Below, piece after piece: positions 45,765 to 54,699 of a DNA stretch of 64,000 bases; positions within the stretch are counted from its first letter, which is position 1; each line of letters opens with the position of its first letter. The stretch spans positions 192,917-256,916 of the forward strand of contig NZ_QGGU01000004.1 of NCBI RefSeq assembly GCF_003148745.1, read 5' to 3'. Below the pieces are notes generated by a model that saw only the letters and a list, made by a program, of their open reading frames with translations, did not search any database and was not told where the DNA came from. The translations under genes and the position numbers were made by a program. The stretch is from Pleionea mediterranea. GTDB taxonomy: Bacteria > Pseudomonadota > Gammaproteobacteria > Enterobacterales > Kangiellaceae.

Positions 45765-46655
45765 TTATCGGTCAGGTCGTTTAATGCCTTCAAGCCGAAT
45801 CCAGTCGCCTTCAATGATCGCTGGCTTCATAGTAAACCATTTTTCATAAACTTGGCTAATTTCTTCTGCTTGCTCGGCCAGCAGCCCAGACAATACCAGC
45901 TCACCTTCTTCGCTTACTTTACTTGCGATGGAAGGCGCTAATTGTTTTAACGGACCGGCCAGAATATTGGCGACCACCAGATTGTAGGTTTTGCCTTCTG
46001 CGAGTTCGGGCTGGCCGCGTTCAATAAGATGCTCGGCAATATTATTGCGTTGCATATTATCGAGCGTTGCGGTGAGCGCCTGCGGATCGATATCAATGGC
46101 CGTCACCTGCTTTGCACCCAGCAATACCGCAGCTATGGCCAATATACCACTGCCACAACCGTAATCGAGCACAGACTTATCGCTTAAATCTGCACCATCA
46201 AGCCATTGCAAACATAAGGAGGTTGTCGGGTGAGTGCCGGTGCCAAAAGCAAGACCGGGATCGAGCAACAGATTGACCGCATCAGGTTCTGGCGGTTGCC
46301 GCCAACTGGGTACTATCCATAACCGCTGACCAAATTGCATGGGGTGAAAACTGTCCATCCAGGCACGTTCCCAGTCTTTGTCTTCCAGAGCTTCAAATGT
46401 TGGGTTTTTAATAGCGCTCGAGTGCGCACTTTGTTTGATTTCGTTTAGTGTTGCGGTGGTATCGACAGTCGCATCAAACAATGCCGTTACAATAAGTGCT
46501 TGCCACAGGGGCGTTTCGCCCGGTAAAGGTTCCAGAATAGGATTATCTTCGGCGTCTTCGTAGGTAATCGATAAGGCACCAAGCGCCATCATGTAATCGG
46601 AAACCTCATCAACCTGTGCTTGTTCAGTTGCGAATTTTAATTGTAACCAGGGCAT
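45765..46655 (-). CDS. prmA: Ribosomal protein L11 methyltransferase
   Basis: 296 residues from ATG 46655, giving MPWLQLKF as in known PrmA; GTG three codons upstream is possible. It trimethylates L11. The SAM site is VLDYGCGSGILAIAA, with AIDIDPQAL and VVANILAGPL following, and FGTGTHPTT is the family's conserved loop. It lies 53 bp upstream of the DUF3426 gene on the same strand. The accC gene that usually precedes prmA is not adjacent. Confidence 0.96.
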   Translation of the reverse strand: MPWLQLKFATEQAQVDEVSDYMMALGALSITYEDAEDNPILEPLPGETPLWQALIVTALFDATVDTTATLNEIKQSAHSSAIKNPTFEALEDKDWERAWMDSFHPMQFGQRLWIVPSWRQPPEPDAVNLLLDPGLAFGTGTHPTTSLCLQWLDGADLSDKSVLDYGCGSGILAIAAVLLGAKQVTAIDIDPQALTATLDNMQRNNIAEHLIERGQPELAEGKTYNLVVANILAGPLKQLAPSIASKVSEEGELVLSGLLAEQAEEISQVYEKWFTMKPAIIEGDWIRLEGIKRPDR

Positions 46656-46896
46656 CTTGTTCACCTGTTGTTTCTGTCATCTGGAACCAGAGTTATTAAA
46701 ACTGAGATATTTAAACAGAGTTATTGTAATTGGATAACGGTAACTGAATTATTGAGTCATGGTTGGTTTTACAGCCATGGTGTTTTCGAGCCAGCGAGTG
46801 TTCGCAGAAGGCGTTATCGGGAAGTTCAATTTACAGCGACCATTTAAGGTTTTGAGCCTATTCAAGGTCTTGATTATATCCAAGGAGCCGATCATA

Positions 46897-48243
46897 TCAG
46901 AGTTTGCCACTGCGCTTAATGTCAAAATATTGGTTCACTAGCAGGCTCGCCAATTGTTTGGGAACCGTATCCAGAGTTATCACACCTTTGTTCCGGGTTT
47001 GATTATTCAGTTGCTGTCGTTGTTGTAAATATTCGGTTGTTTCGGCGTAGGTGAGTGCCTGTTCAAAACGTTGAACGGGTTTATCCAGCACATCATCAAG
47101 CGACTGTTCGCGTAAGTTTGCCAGCAAAATAAGATGGTGTTTGTTCAATAAGTTGATGGCGGGTTCAAGTTCCACCCAGTCTTCATCTCGACAATTTGAA
47201 ATCAGTACCACCAGAGAGCGTTTGCGAATGCGTTTGTTTAATTCTGTGGCTGCTTCAATAAAATCCGATGCGGCAAGGGTTGGGTGGCAGTCATAAACCT
47301 GATTAAGCAGAGTGTTAATGATGTGGGTGCCTTTTTGTGGCGCCAACCATCGATTGATGCCACCAAAGGTTAACAAACCAACCGCATCACCCTGTTTAAG
47401 ACCAATATAACTCAGCAAAAGCAGTGCGTTTAATGAATGATCGAAATGACTCAGCTGTTGATCCTGTGTCCGCATACGGCGACCGCAGTCGAGTAGAAAA
47501 ATTATATTTTGATCTTTTTCTTCCTGATATTCTTTCGAAATGAGTTTCTTCAGTCGCGAGCTGGCGCGCCAGTCAATCTGCCGCAAGGTATCACCCAGGC
47601 GATATTCCCGTAATTGATGAAACTCCAGACCATCGCCCCGTCGATGTGCCAGTCTTATACCCAGTTGTGAAGTTTGCTGATCCGCCGATAATAAAATGTA
47701 TTGATGAATGGCGGCAAAATTAGGGTAAACCTTAATGGCTTGTGGCTTCGCGGTTAATACAAGTCGTTGCCATAACTTTAACCGTGAACTGGCTAACAGC
47801 CGGGTAGAACCAAATTCTGCATCGCCACGTTTATGACGGGCAAACTGATAGGTGACGCTGCAGTGACTGTGACCTTTCAGGTTTACTTGATAGGGCAGTC
47901 CTTTTATTTCACTGTGTTCCGGGTAGTGATCGTTTACAAATAATTGCACAGAGCGCGACAATGGATTTTTGATCGACAGGGTGACATCGGTAAATGCACT
48001 CACCGCCAAATTGTGAGATACCTTGCGACTGGATGTCAGGGACGATAATTGTCGTAAGGAAAATAGATCCATAACAGCAATTAATAAAAAACTTGCGCCA
48101 GCAAACAGCCAGAAGTTTATGCCCAGGCTGGTTAGTCTGGGCAAATATTCAAAAGCAGATTCGGCAATGGCGTAGGCGGCAATGATTAATGCCAGAACAA
48201 ACCAGCAGGCTAAACCAATTAAAAATGTTTGTGACGGTCTCAT
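46897..48243 (-). CDS. DUF58 / von Willebrand-A-like protein
   Basis: 448 residues. Two N-terminal membrane helices (FLIGLACWFVLALIIAAYAIA, LFAGASFLLIAVMDLF) precede a soluble part. GDGLEFHQLREYRLGDTLRQIDWRAS is the DUF58 signature; the following IIFLLDCGRRM is a vWA-like start. It is the last gene of the operon and starts within the MoxR stop (ATGA). DUF58 partners of MoxR act in protein folding or complex assembly, by analogy. Confidence 0.9.
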   Translation of the reverse strand: MRPSQTFLIGLACWFVLALIIAAYAIAESAFEYLPRLTSLGINFWLFAGASFLLIAVMDLFSLRQLSSLTSSRKVSHNLAVSAFTDVTLSIKNPLSRSVQLFVNDHYPEHSEIKGLPYQVNLKGHSHCSVTYQFARHKRGDAEFGSTRLLASSRLKLWQRLVLTAKPQAIKVYPNFAAIHQYILLSADQQTSQLGIRLAHRRGDGLEFHQLREYRLGDTLRQIDWRASSRLKKLISKEYQEEKDQNIIFLLDCGRRMRTQDQQLSHFDHSLNALLLLSYIGLKQGDAVGLLTFGGINRWLAPQKGTHIINTLLNQVYDCHPTLAASDFIEAATELNKRIRKRSLVVLISNCRDEDWVELEPAINLLNKHHLILLANLREQSLDDVLDKPVQRFEQALTYAETTEYLQQRQQLNNQTRNKGVITLDTVPKQLASLLVNQYFDIKRSGKL

Positions 48244-49283
48244 TGTCTTGGTGCATCTACCTGACTGAGAATATCGTCAATCACATCGTCCACTGCAACG
48301 CCTTCAATTTCCAGTTCGGCTGATAACTGAATGCGATGGCGTAACACCGGCATGGCCACCGATTTGATTTCATCGGGGGTGATAAAATTTTGCTGACGAA
48401 TTAATGCCAGTGCGCGTGCGCATCGAATAAGAGCAATGCTGGCTCGTGGGCTGGCGCCAACTCTTATGCCAGACCAGTCTCGGGTAGCAGCAACAATGCG
48501 TACAGCGTAATCGAAAAGACTGTCGTCAACGTCTATGTTGGCAGCCGCCATCTGGCACTGTTCAATGTCTGCGGGTTCGGCAATCGGTTTAATGGCTGAC
48601 AGTAAACGGTAACTGTTTAATTGCCCGGTGGTGACATTTTTCACCAGTGTGACTTCGTCTTCCGTGGTTGGGTAGGTCACCTGAACTTTCATTAAAAAGC
48701 GATCCAGTTCGGCTTCAGGCAATGGGTAAGTGCCTTCCTGCTCGAGAGGATTTTGAGTGGCCATTACCATAAACGGCGTTTCGGTTTTGTAAGCGTTGCC
48801 TTCAATGGTGATTTGTTGTTCCTGCATAACCTCTAACAGTGATGACTGAGTTTTTGCCGGTGCGCGATTAATTTCATCGGCCAGTAGCAAGTGAGTAAAT
48901 GCCGGGCCTTTACGCATTTTAAACTGCTCCGACTTTGGATCATAAATGGCGTGACCAGTTACATCGCTGGGCATTAAATCGGGGGTAAACTGAATGCGAG
49001 AAAACTTGCCGCCAAAGGTTTTTGCCAGTGCTTTTACCAACAAGGTTTTTCCAATACCGGGTACACCTTCAAGTAGCAAGTGACCACTGGCAAACAAACA
49101 CACCAGTGACTGTTGCAATACTTGATCCTGACCGATTAAAACCTGACTTATTTGTTGTTTCATCTGGCTAATCAGTTCCGCGCACTGGGAAACGCTATTA
49201 TTATCAGTGGTGTTATCCGAATTTCTATCAAGAGTACCATCAGACATTGACTGGTCAGCTTGTGGTGTTTCGTTATCAATCAT
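48240..49283 (-). CDS. MoxR-family AAA+ ATPase
   Basis: 347 residues from ATG 49283, which overlaps the DUF4350 stop by ATGA; the frame is open upstream but unsupported. Walker A is GVPGIGKT, Walker B LLADEINRAP, and sensor 1 ATQNP. MoxR ATPases act as chaperones that help assemble enzyme or membrane complexes. The N-terminus of about 50 residues is acidic and rich in Asn, Asp and Ser. The operon around it suggests a membrane-associated complex. Confidence 0.93.
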   Translation of the reverse strand: MIDNETPQADQSMSDGTLDRNSDNTTDNNSVSQCAELISQMKQQISQVLIGQDQVLQQSLVCLFASGHLLLEGVPGIGKTLLVKALAKTFGGKFSRIQFTPDLMPSDVTGHAIYDPKSEQFKMRKGPAFTHLLLADEINRAPAKTQSSLLEVMQEQQITIEGNAYKTETPFMVMATQNPLEQEGTYPLPEAELDRFLMKVQVTYPTTEDEVTLVKNVTTGQLNSYRLLSAIKPIAEPADIEQCQMAAANIDVDDSLFDYAVRIVAATRDWSGIRVGASPRASIALIRCARALALIRQQNFITPDEIKSVAMPVLRHRIQLSAELEIEGVAVDDVIDDILSQVDAPRQ

Positions 49284-50671
49284 AATCGTTGTCCGTAAAG
49301 TTTTTGTCGAAGTAACTGCAGTGAACGAATGCACTGGGTAAATTGTTTTTGATCTTTGGGCTCGGTTAGCAGCGCCAGTTGTAACTGCTGGCGATCGAGT
49401 GCTGAATGTTGTTGCAGCAGACTCAGTTGTTTTTCTTCGGAATAGTTTGAAAAACCACGATGTTTGCGCTGAATCGCTTTTAAAACAGTGTGCCGCGTAT
49501 TGCTGAGCAGTTGCTGACCATTTTTCTGTTGGCCCGTTTGTTGGCCATATTGTTTACCATATTGTTGCCATTTAAACTCGGCTGCGGCTCTAATGTGTTG
49601 CAACAGCTGCCGATTTTGGTTTGAAAACTGAGCAAATACGGGCCCAGTTTTAACCTGAAAGTGCCAAATCAGCATAAGCATTAAAACACCTAACGCAATA
49701 ACCACATAATAACCGTGTTGCCAAAGTAAACTCAGCAGTGAATCAAACTGAGGATTATAAATAATAATAACTGACGGGCTGGCCTGGGTAAGCTGATGCA
49801 AAAACAGCGCATGATCAACTTGATCAATACGATTATTCTGCCAGATGGACATATCGCTTAACACGGTAATAAACCCATCGCCCATTGCGTATCGCAACAA
49901 ATGAGTGGCGTTGTCGGAACCATCTATCCATACAGCATTTCCGCTGGTGTCCATCAAAGTAGATGCATGGTTGAAAACAATTTCTGTGGCAGGCTGATCC
50001 GGATCAATATTTAAATAAGTGGTGTTATCGTAGCTTGTTTCATAGTATGAGACTTCTGAATCGTTTGGCTTATCATTGTTAGAATCAGTATCGTTAAAAT
50101 CAGTATCGTTAAAATCATTCTCATTATTGTCAGTACCATCATGGGTTGAATGTTCGCTGGGTTCATCATCTTTATGCTGTGATATCCAGCCTTGAAAAGG
50201 ATAAAGTCGAACACCAAGTGATTGTAAAATCGGCGCATCGCTGGTACGGCGTTCATCGTCGTAAAACTCGGTGGCTTTCAGGATCAGATGACCACCCTGT
50301 TGCACAAAGTGTTTTAGATTTTCTATCCGTGCCTTGCTTAATGGTTTGCGACTGTTGCTGATAATGATACTGCTGCTGGGATCAAGTGGCTTATCGAGTC
50401 GGCTGAAAGATTGATCAAAGCTTGCTTCTGTATTGTTTTTTTGTAGAAAGAACTGCGCCGCCAGAAAAGGATTTTTTCGTGCTTCATAGCTAGCGCCAAT
50501 ATTTTTTTCGTAAAAAGTTTTGTTGGCAAAAGTCAGCAGCCAGCTGCCAAGCAAACCCAGGCATAAAATCACACCACTGAAAATCCAGGTGGAGCTGTTC
50601 ACGCTCAGTTCAAAGCTCAACAATGGACGTCGTCTTCTTTCGTTTATGGCGGAGCTGATGTTGTCACTCAT
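49280..50671 (-). CDS. DUF4350 domain membrane protein
   Basis: 463 residues. An N-terminal membrane helix (WIFSGVILCLGLLGSWLL) precedes a periplasmic part with a GATase-like DUF4350 fold (IIISNSRKPL, VQQGGHLILKATEFYDDE). A second helix (YYVVIALGVLMLMLIWHFQV) and a soluble tail follow. An Asn/Asp repeat (NENDFNDTDFNDTDSNND) inside the periplasmic part is low complexity. Coupled to the genes on both sides by ATGA. Role unknown. Confidence 0.85.
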   Translation of the reverse strand: MSDNISSAINERRRRPLLSFELSVNSSTWIFSGVILCLGLLGSWLLTFANKTFYEKNIGASYEARKNPFLAAQFFLQKNNTEASFDQSFSRLDKPLDPSSSIIISNSRKPLSKARIENLKHFVQQGGHLILKATEFYDDERRTSDAPILQSLGVRLYPFQGWISQHKDDEPSEHSTHDGTDNNENDFNDTDFNDTDSNNDKPNDSEVSYYETSYDNTTYLNIDPDQPATEIVFNHASTLMDTSGNAVWIDGSDNATHLLRYAMGDGFITVLSDMSIWQNNRIDQVDHALFLHQLTQASPSVIIIYNPQFDSLLSLLWQHGYYVVIALGVLMLMLIWHFQVKTGPVFAQFSNQNRQLLQHIRAAAEFKWQQYGKQYGQQTGQQKNGQQLLSNTRHTVLKAIQRKHRGFSNYSEEKQLSLLQQHSALDRQQLQLALLTEPKDQKQFTQCIRSLQLLRQKLYGQRL

Positions 50672-52329
50672 GTGGCAGCCCCCGAATTATTGCTGGCGAC
50701 GGATGATTCCATAGATACCGTTTGATTAAAGCGACTGTCTGAAAACAGGCTCGGCCAACTATTGCATAAGTGCTCGACTTTTTCCGGTTTTGGCAGTTGG
50801 TGGCCGTAGGCGTATAAGCGCCATATCTGTATCAATTCATCAAAGTAAGCGGAGCAGTTTTTTGGCGCGCGTCGACGTACCAGAGCCGCGCATTCCAGTT
50901 CGGTATCGCCCGCTTCAAAATCACAATGACAGTGTTCTATTAGTTGCACAATGGTGGCTTTAAGCAATAAGGATAAGGCTTGTCGGTGTTGCCCTTTTTG
51001 CCACAGTTGCCAGCTGTTTTTTTCCGGGTGCTTAGGTAATGAGTCGGCACGCATGTCGAGACCAAATAACAGATCCGGTTGATTTTGTTTAATGGTTTTC
51101 TTTTTACCAAACCGGAAAAAGTGCTTTAAGTCAGTAAGTTTTACGATTAACCAGAACACTATAAAAATAACCACTAACCAGAGCAACCATTCGGCAATGG
51201 TAGCGAGGCTTTTAAAAAAACTTAAAATGTTAAAGTCAGAGGACTCCTGCTTCTGGTCATTGGAATTCCAGTCCCAGTCAAAATCAAAAGTTACCTGGCT
51301 CTGCTGTTGATGGCGCCGGAAAGGTTCGTTATCCAAAATATCGTTTATCTGCTGTTTGGCCTGTTGCTTGGTAAGATTTTTTTGTTGCTCTTGCTTCAGT
51401 TCCTTGTTTTCTGATGTAACGGGCTGGTTTTCAGATATAGCAGTCTGGTTTTCTGACGTAACGGGTTGGTTTTCAGATATAACAGCCTGACTTTCGGACA
51501 GTGTAATCATCATCAAACATAAAACAGGAACGCACAACAGTTGAACCCGATTTCTGCGCCGTGTTTTATGCTGCTGTTTGTTAATGCGCTGTGCCAGTTG
51601 TCGAAATACCAATTCGATATCCCAGGCTTCTAAAATGGTGCGTTGATTGATGTAAATCGAAAAGCCGCCCAACATATGAAATGGGCTAAAAAATCCAAGT
51701 AAAAGGTATATCAGTGTTGCCTGAATAATCTGACCGCTTATAGACTCGGAACTCCATAACCAGTCGATTACATCATCGCCCAGTTGTTGCAGATAAATAT
51801 CCGGCGTTAGCCAGACAACCAGTAACAGCAGGTTGACATAAAATAACAGATGAAAAAATAGAAATAACAAGGTTAGCCAACTGCAGGCACCTGCATTAAA
51901 CGCATGTAAAGTGCCGAGTCGACGACTGCGTGAGTTACCCGATAAATTTTCCAGCTGACTCACTGCCAGATCCATTGGTCGGGTTAAACTGAAACGGCGC
52001 CAGGTTAATGCAGCGAACCATTGTTTAAACGCATAACTCGGGAATTGTTGAATGGATTGTTTAAAACCGGGGCGTTGATCAAACAGTGCCTGACTGATGT
52101 AGTTTAATAAACTGGTATCAAATAATGGTTTTATCCACCAGAAAGCAATTAAAAACCACAGCAGATGATTATGGAACAGCAACACTCCCAGAATAAAAAT
52201 TGGCAGGGTAATGCCAAACCAGAGCGTGTATAAATCTCGCCAATGATGTTGCACCATACGAAAGCCGAGATCGAGCGCTTCCCATCCGAGTCGTGGTTTT
52301 ACTTTGGCGGTGATCGACTGCAAGTTCAT
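50668..52329 (-). CDS. DUF4129 domain membrane protein
   Basis: 553 residues from ATG 52329, which overlaps the SpoIIM stop by ATGA. Several membrane helices in the first half and one more near 400, then a C-terminal DUF4129-like part with LWQKGQHRQALSLLLKATI and the helical ending. A stretch with SENQ repeated four times (VISENQPVTSENQTAISENQ type) is low complexity. DUF4129 domains occur beside transglutaminase or MoxR proteins; function unknown. Confidence 0.85.
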   Translation of the reverse strand: MNLQSITAKVKPRLGWEALDLGFRMVQHHWRDLYTLWFGITLPIFILGVLLFHNHLLWFLIAFWWIKPLFDTSLLNYISQALFDQRPGFKQSIQQFPSYAFKQWFAALTWRRFSLTRPMDLAVSQLENLSGNSRSRRLGTLHAFNAGACSWLTLLFLFFHLLFYVNLLLLVVWLTPDIYLQQLGDDVIDWLWSSESISGQIIQATLIYLLLGFFSPFHMLGGFSIYINQRTILEAWDIELVFRQLAQRINKQQHKTRRRNRVQLLCVPVLCLMMITLSESQAVISENQPVTSENQTAISENQPVTSENKELKQEQQKNLTKQQAKQQINDILDNEPFRRHQQQSQVTFDFDWDWNSNDQKQESSDFNILSFFKSLATIAEWLLWLVVIFIVFWLIVKLTDLKHFFRFGKKKTIKQNQPDLLFGLDMRADSLPKHPEKNSWQLWQKGQHRQALSLLLKATIVQLIEHCHCDFEAGDTELECAALVRRRAPKNCSAYFDELIQIWRLYAYGHQLPKPEKVEHLCNSWPSLFSDSRFNQTVSMESSVASNNSGAAT

Positions 52330-53306
52330 GATTGCACCGCCTTGCGCGGCCAAAGCAGATACAGGTAAACCAGAAACCAGAGTGACCCACCCACAATGTA
52401 TTTTGTGGTGTTGGTCAGGTTACTGCTGGACGACCAGAAGGCTTCAATAAATGCCGCTATCACTAAAAATAAAATGGCACCATACATCAATTCAATGGCT
52501 TTTTTACTGGCTAATTTTAAAGCGTCCAGTCGGCTGATGTTACCGGGCGCAATCAGTGACCAGCCAAGCAGTATTCCGGCCATGCCTGAAATCAGTATCG
52601 CCGTCAGTTCAAATGAGCCATGACCAATAACAAAAGAGAAAAAAGTAGACTGGTATTTAATGGCAACAATATGCGCGCTTACGGCACCAAAGTAGACGCC
52701 ATTAAAGATGAGAAAAAATAGTGAGCCGAGGGTAAACAGTATACCTGTGGCAAAGGTTCGAAAACCTATGCCAATATTATTTTTAATGTAATGACCAAAC
52801 ATTAAAAAGTCGGTGTCGGATTCACGCAGACGACCAATCGATTTTTGTTCCGGATCATACATGGCTTCCAGTTGGTTGACCTGATCCGGTGGCATAATGG
52901 AATAGACCATATCGGGATTTAACAACGTCAGTATAAATAAAATAATTGCAGGGCCATAAAAGATGGCATGGGTGGTCCAGAATAATTTTAAATGTTGTTG
53001 TAACCGGTAGGAAAAGCCATTGGCGATAAAGGCAACTATTTGATGCAACAGTTGAGTGCGCCGCGTATACAAAATCTGGTGGCCACGTAATACCAGCGTT
53101 TCTAAATGTTCAATTAGCTGAGGGCTGTACTGGCGCTCTTTGGCAATGGCCAATGAGTGACAAATGGCCCGATAATCTTGTGGAAAATCATTGCGATCGT
53201 CATCTGGCAGTTGATGGCGTTGTTTACGACGTTCAAGCAAAGACAGTTTTTCGGCAAAAGCTGCCCACTGAGACTGGTATTGTTGTTCAAACTCCTGCTG
53301 TCTCAT
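52326..53306 (-). CDS. SpoIIM-family membrane protein
   Basis: 326 residues. The N-terminal 100 are helical and charged; the rest has about six membrane helices, including FVIGHGSFELTAILISGMAG, the SpoIIM family core. In Bacillus SpoIIM helps the engulfment machinery; in gammaproteobacteria the homologue lies with RDD and MoxR genes and its role is unclear. ATGA overlaps at both ends. Confidence 0.88.
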   Translation of the reverse strand: MRQQEFEQQYQSQWAAFAEKLSLLERRKQRHQLPDDDRNDFPQDYRAICHSLAIAKERQYSPQLIEHLETLVLRGHQILYTRRTQLLHQIVAFIANGFSYRLQQHLKLFWTTHAIFYGPAIILFILTLLNPDMVYSIMPPDQVNQLEAMYDPEQKSIGRLRESDTDFLMFGHYIKNNIGIGFRTFATGILFTLGSLFFLIFNGVYFGAVSAHIVAIKYQSTFFSFVIGHGSFELTAILISGMAGILLGWSLIAPGNISRLDALKLASKKAIELMYGAILFLVIAAFIEAFWSSSSNLTNTTKYIVGGSLWFLVYLYLLWPRKAVQS

Positions 53307-53986
53307 CGGTGTCCTCTCAACCAGTTGGCAATACCGAGCAGCTTTTCGGTTTTTTGTTCGTCGGAGTTTCCGTCCACCAGAGGATCAAGCAGCGATACCA
53401 ACTCATGATTGCGTGCCTTGCTGAGTTGTTGACTGCGTTCGCCAAAGTGCAAAATAGCGCTTTGTTCATCCAGCGTTAGCGCAACGGGCGATTGTTTTGC
53501 CGGGCAAACTTTGAGTTTTCCGCGATGACTGTAGGATTTTTTATGGATCACCAGGGTGCCTGCGGCCAGATCACCCAGTCGTTTAAACTGTTTATTGAGC
53601 ATCATGCTGAGTAAACCGGTGAGGTAAAGCAGTGGGAACATATCCGCGGTCCGCAACAGGTTTCTCACCAGCGAAGCGCTCCAGCTCACCGGGGTGCCAT
53701 CGTCATGAACAACCGCCAGTCCCATCATTTTTTTGCCAGGCGTCGCGCCTTGCATTAATACTTCAAACAACACCGGATAAAACCACTCCAGTAGGAAAAC
53801 AAACACATACAGAATGCCGCGACCAAAGTGCCCCATGATGCCCAGCACAAAACTCAGCAACATATAAATGCCAATCCGGATCAGCATATCGAGCATAAAT
53901 GCCAAAGCTCGGGGAACCGGCCCTGCCACTGGCAGGTTGATTTCAAGTCCTTCGGGTACTTCTACCTGATGATTGGTGTCGAGCAT
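53303..53986 (-). CDS. RDD-family membrane protein, first gene of the operon
   Basis: 227 residues. RDD marks are PRALAFMLDMLIRI (Arg-Asp spacing in the first helix) and GATPGKKMMGLAVV, then LVRNLLRTADMFPLLYLTG and RLGDLAAGTLVI. The C-terminal 60 residues are soluble. It opens a six-gene operon on the minus strand: RDD, SpoIIM, DUF4129, DUF4350, MoxR, DUF58. Each junction is a 4-bp ATGA overlap. The operon promoter must lie in 53987-54580. Confidence 0.9.
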   Translation of the reverse strand: MLDTNHQVEVPEGLEINLPVAGPVPRALAFMLDMLIRIGIYMLLSFVLGIMGHFGRGILYVFVFLLEWFYPVLFEVLMQGATPGKKMMGLAVVHDDGTPVSWSASLVRNLLRTADMFPLLYLTGLLSMMLNKQFKRLGDLAAGTLVIHKKSYSHRGKLKVCPAKQSPVALTLDEQSAILHFGERSQQLSKARNHELVSLLDPLVDGNSDEQKTEKLLGIANWLRGHR

Positions 53987-54699
53987 CGGTGAGCGTTACT
54001 GCAGCGAATCGGCGCAAAGCGTAAAACGGTTGTGCATTGTTAAAACTATGTCTGTTAATTGTGAAAACCGCGTGGCCATTAAAATATCCATCATTATTAT
54101 TGAGTCAGTTAGCGAGCCTTTGGCACCCTGAATTGCAAAGACAGATGAACTAAGGCTAATTTCCTGATCAGCAGTGTACTGTATTTTTTTTGGGATGCCT
54201 AATTGGCGATAATTCGATTATGAATCAACCAGTTGGCGATGATTTGGAATAAATTGAGTACCGATTCTCAAAATTACCTTTTGCTGCTTTAAGTTTAAGC
54301 GGCAACTCGATAAGGTCGATTTGAAGGCTAAGGTTATTCACATGTCTTTTTCAAGAGTACTGTCTTTTATAGAAGTTCAGTCTTTTATAATCAAAGTCTG
54401 GTTTAGAACTTTGTTTCGGTCAGGCTTGATATAAGTCCGGTTAAAGCCGTGGATCGCACCCAGTTGTTATCCGTGGATACCTTTAATCACTGTTACCGCT
54501 ATAGAATGAGTGCATTCAGGCAGCGTAGACTTTAGTTTTCATCCTAGTTGAACTGACTGATATTTCGACCCCTAATATTGCCCCGCTTAGTCAGCGGGGC
54601 TTTTTTTTTGCTTTAAACTTTGCAACATCTTTTTTCTGATATCTAACCGTTGTTTTGTTATGTTTAATGCCTAATAACAAACCTTGGTTGGGTTCCTTC
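53987..54699. other. Long intergenic region with an orphan terminator
   Basis: 713 bp between the RDD operon start and the DUF885 gene. A strong plus-strand terminator at 54581-54610 has no gene in front of it. The stretch 54180-54580 could encode an sRNA or an attenuated leader; I do not recognise a known RNA family in it. Confidence 0.5.
54581..54610 (+). terminator. Strong intrinsic terminator without an upstream gene
   Basis: GCCCCGC and GCGGGGC form a 7-bp GC stem with a TTAGTCA loop, followed by nine T. It is oriented to stop plus-strand transcripts coming from 53987-54580. Confidence 0.85.

Noticed and set aside
46759-46941. Small plus-strand ORF between the DUF58 and prmA genes
   Set aside because: No ribosome site and it runs into the DUF58 gene; no recognised motif.
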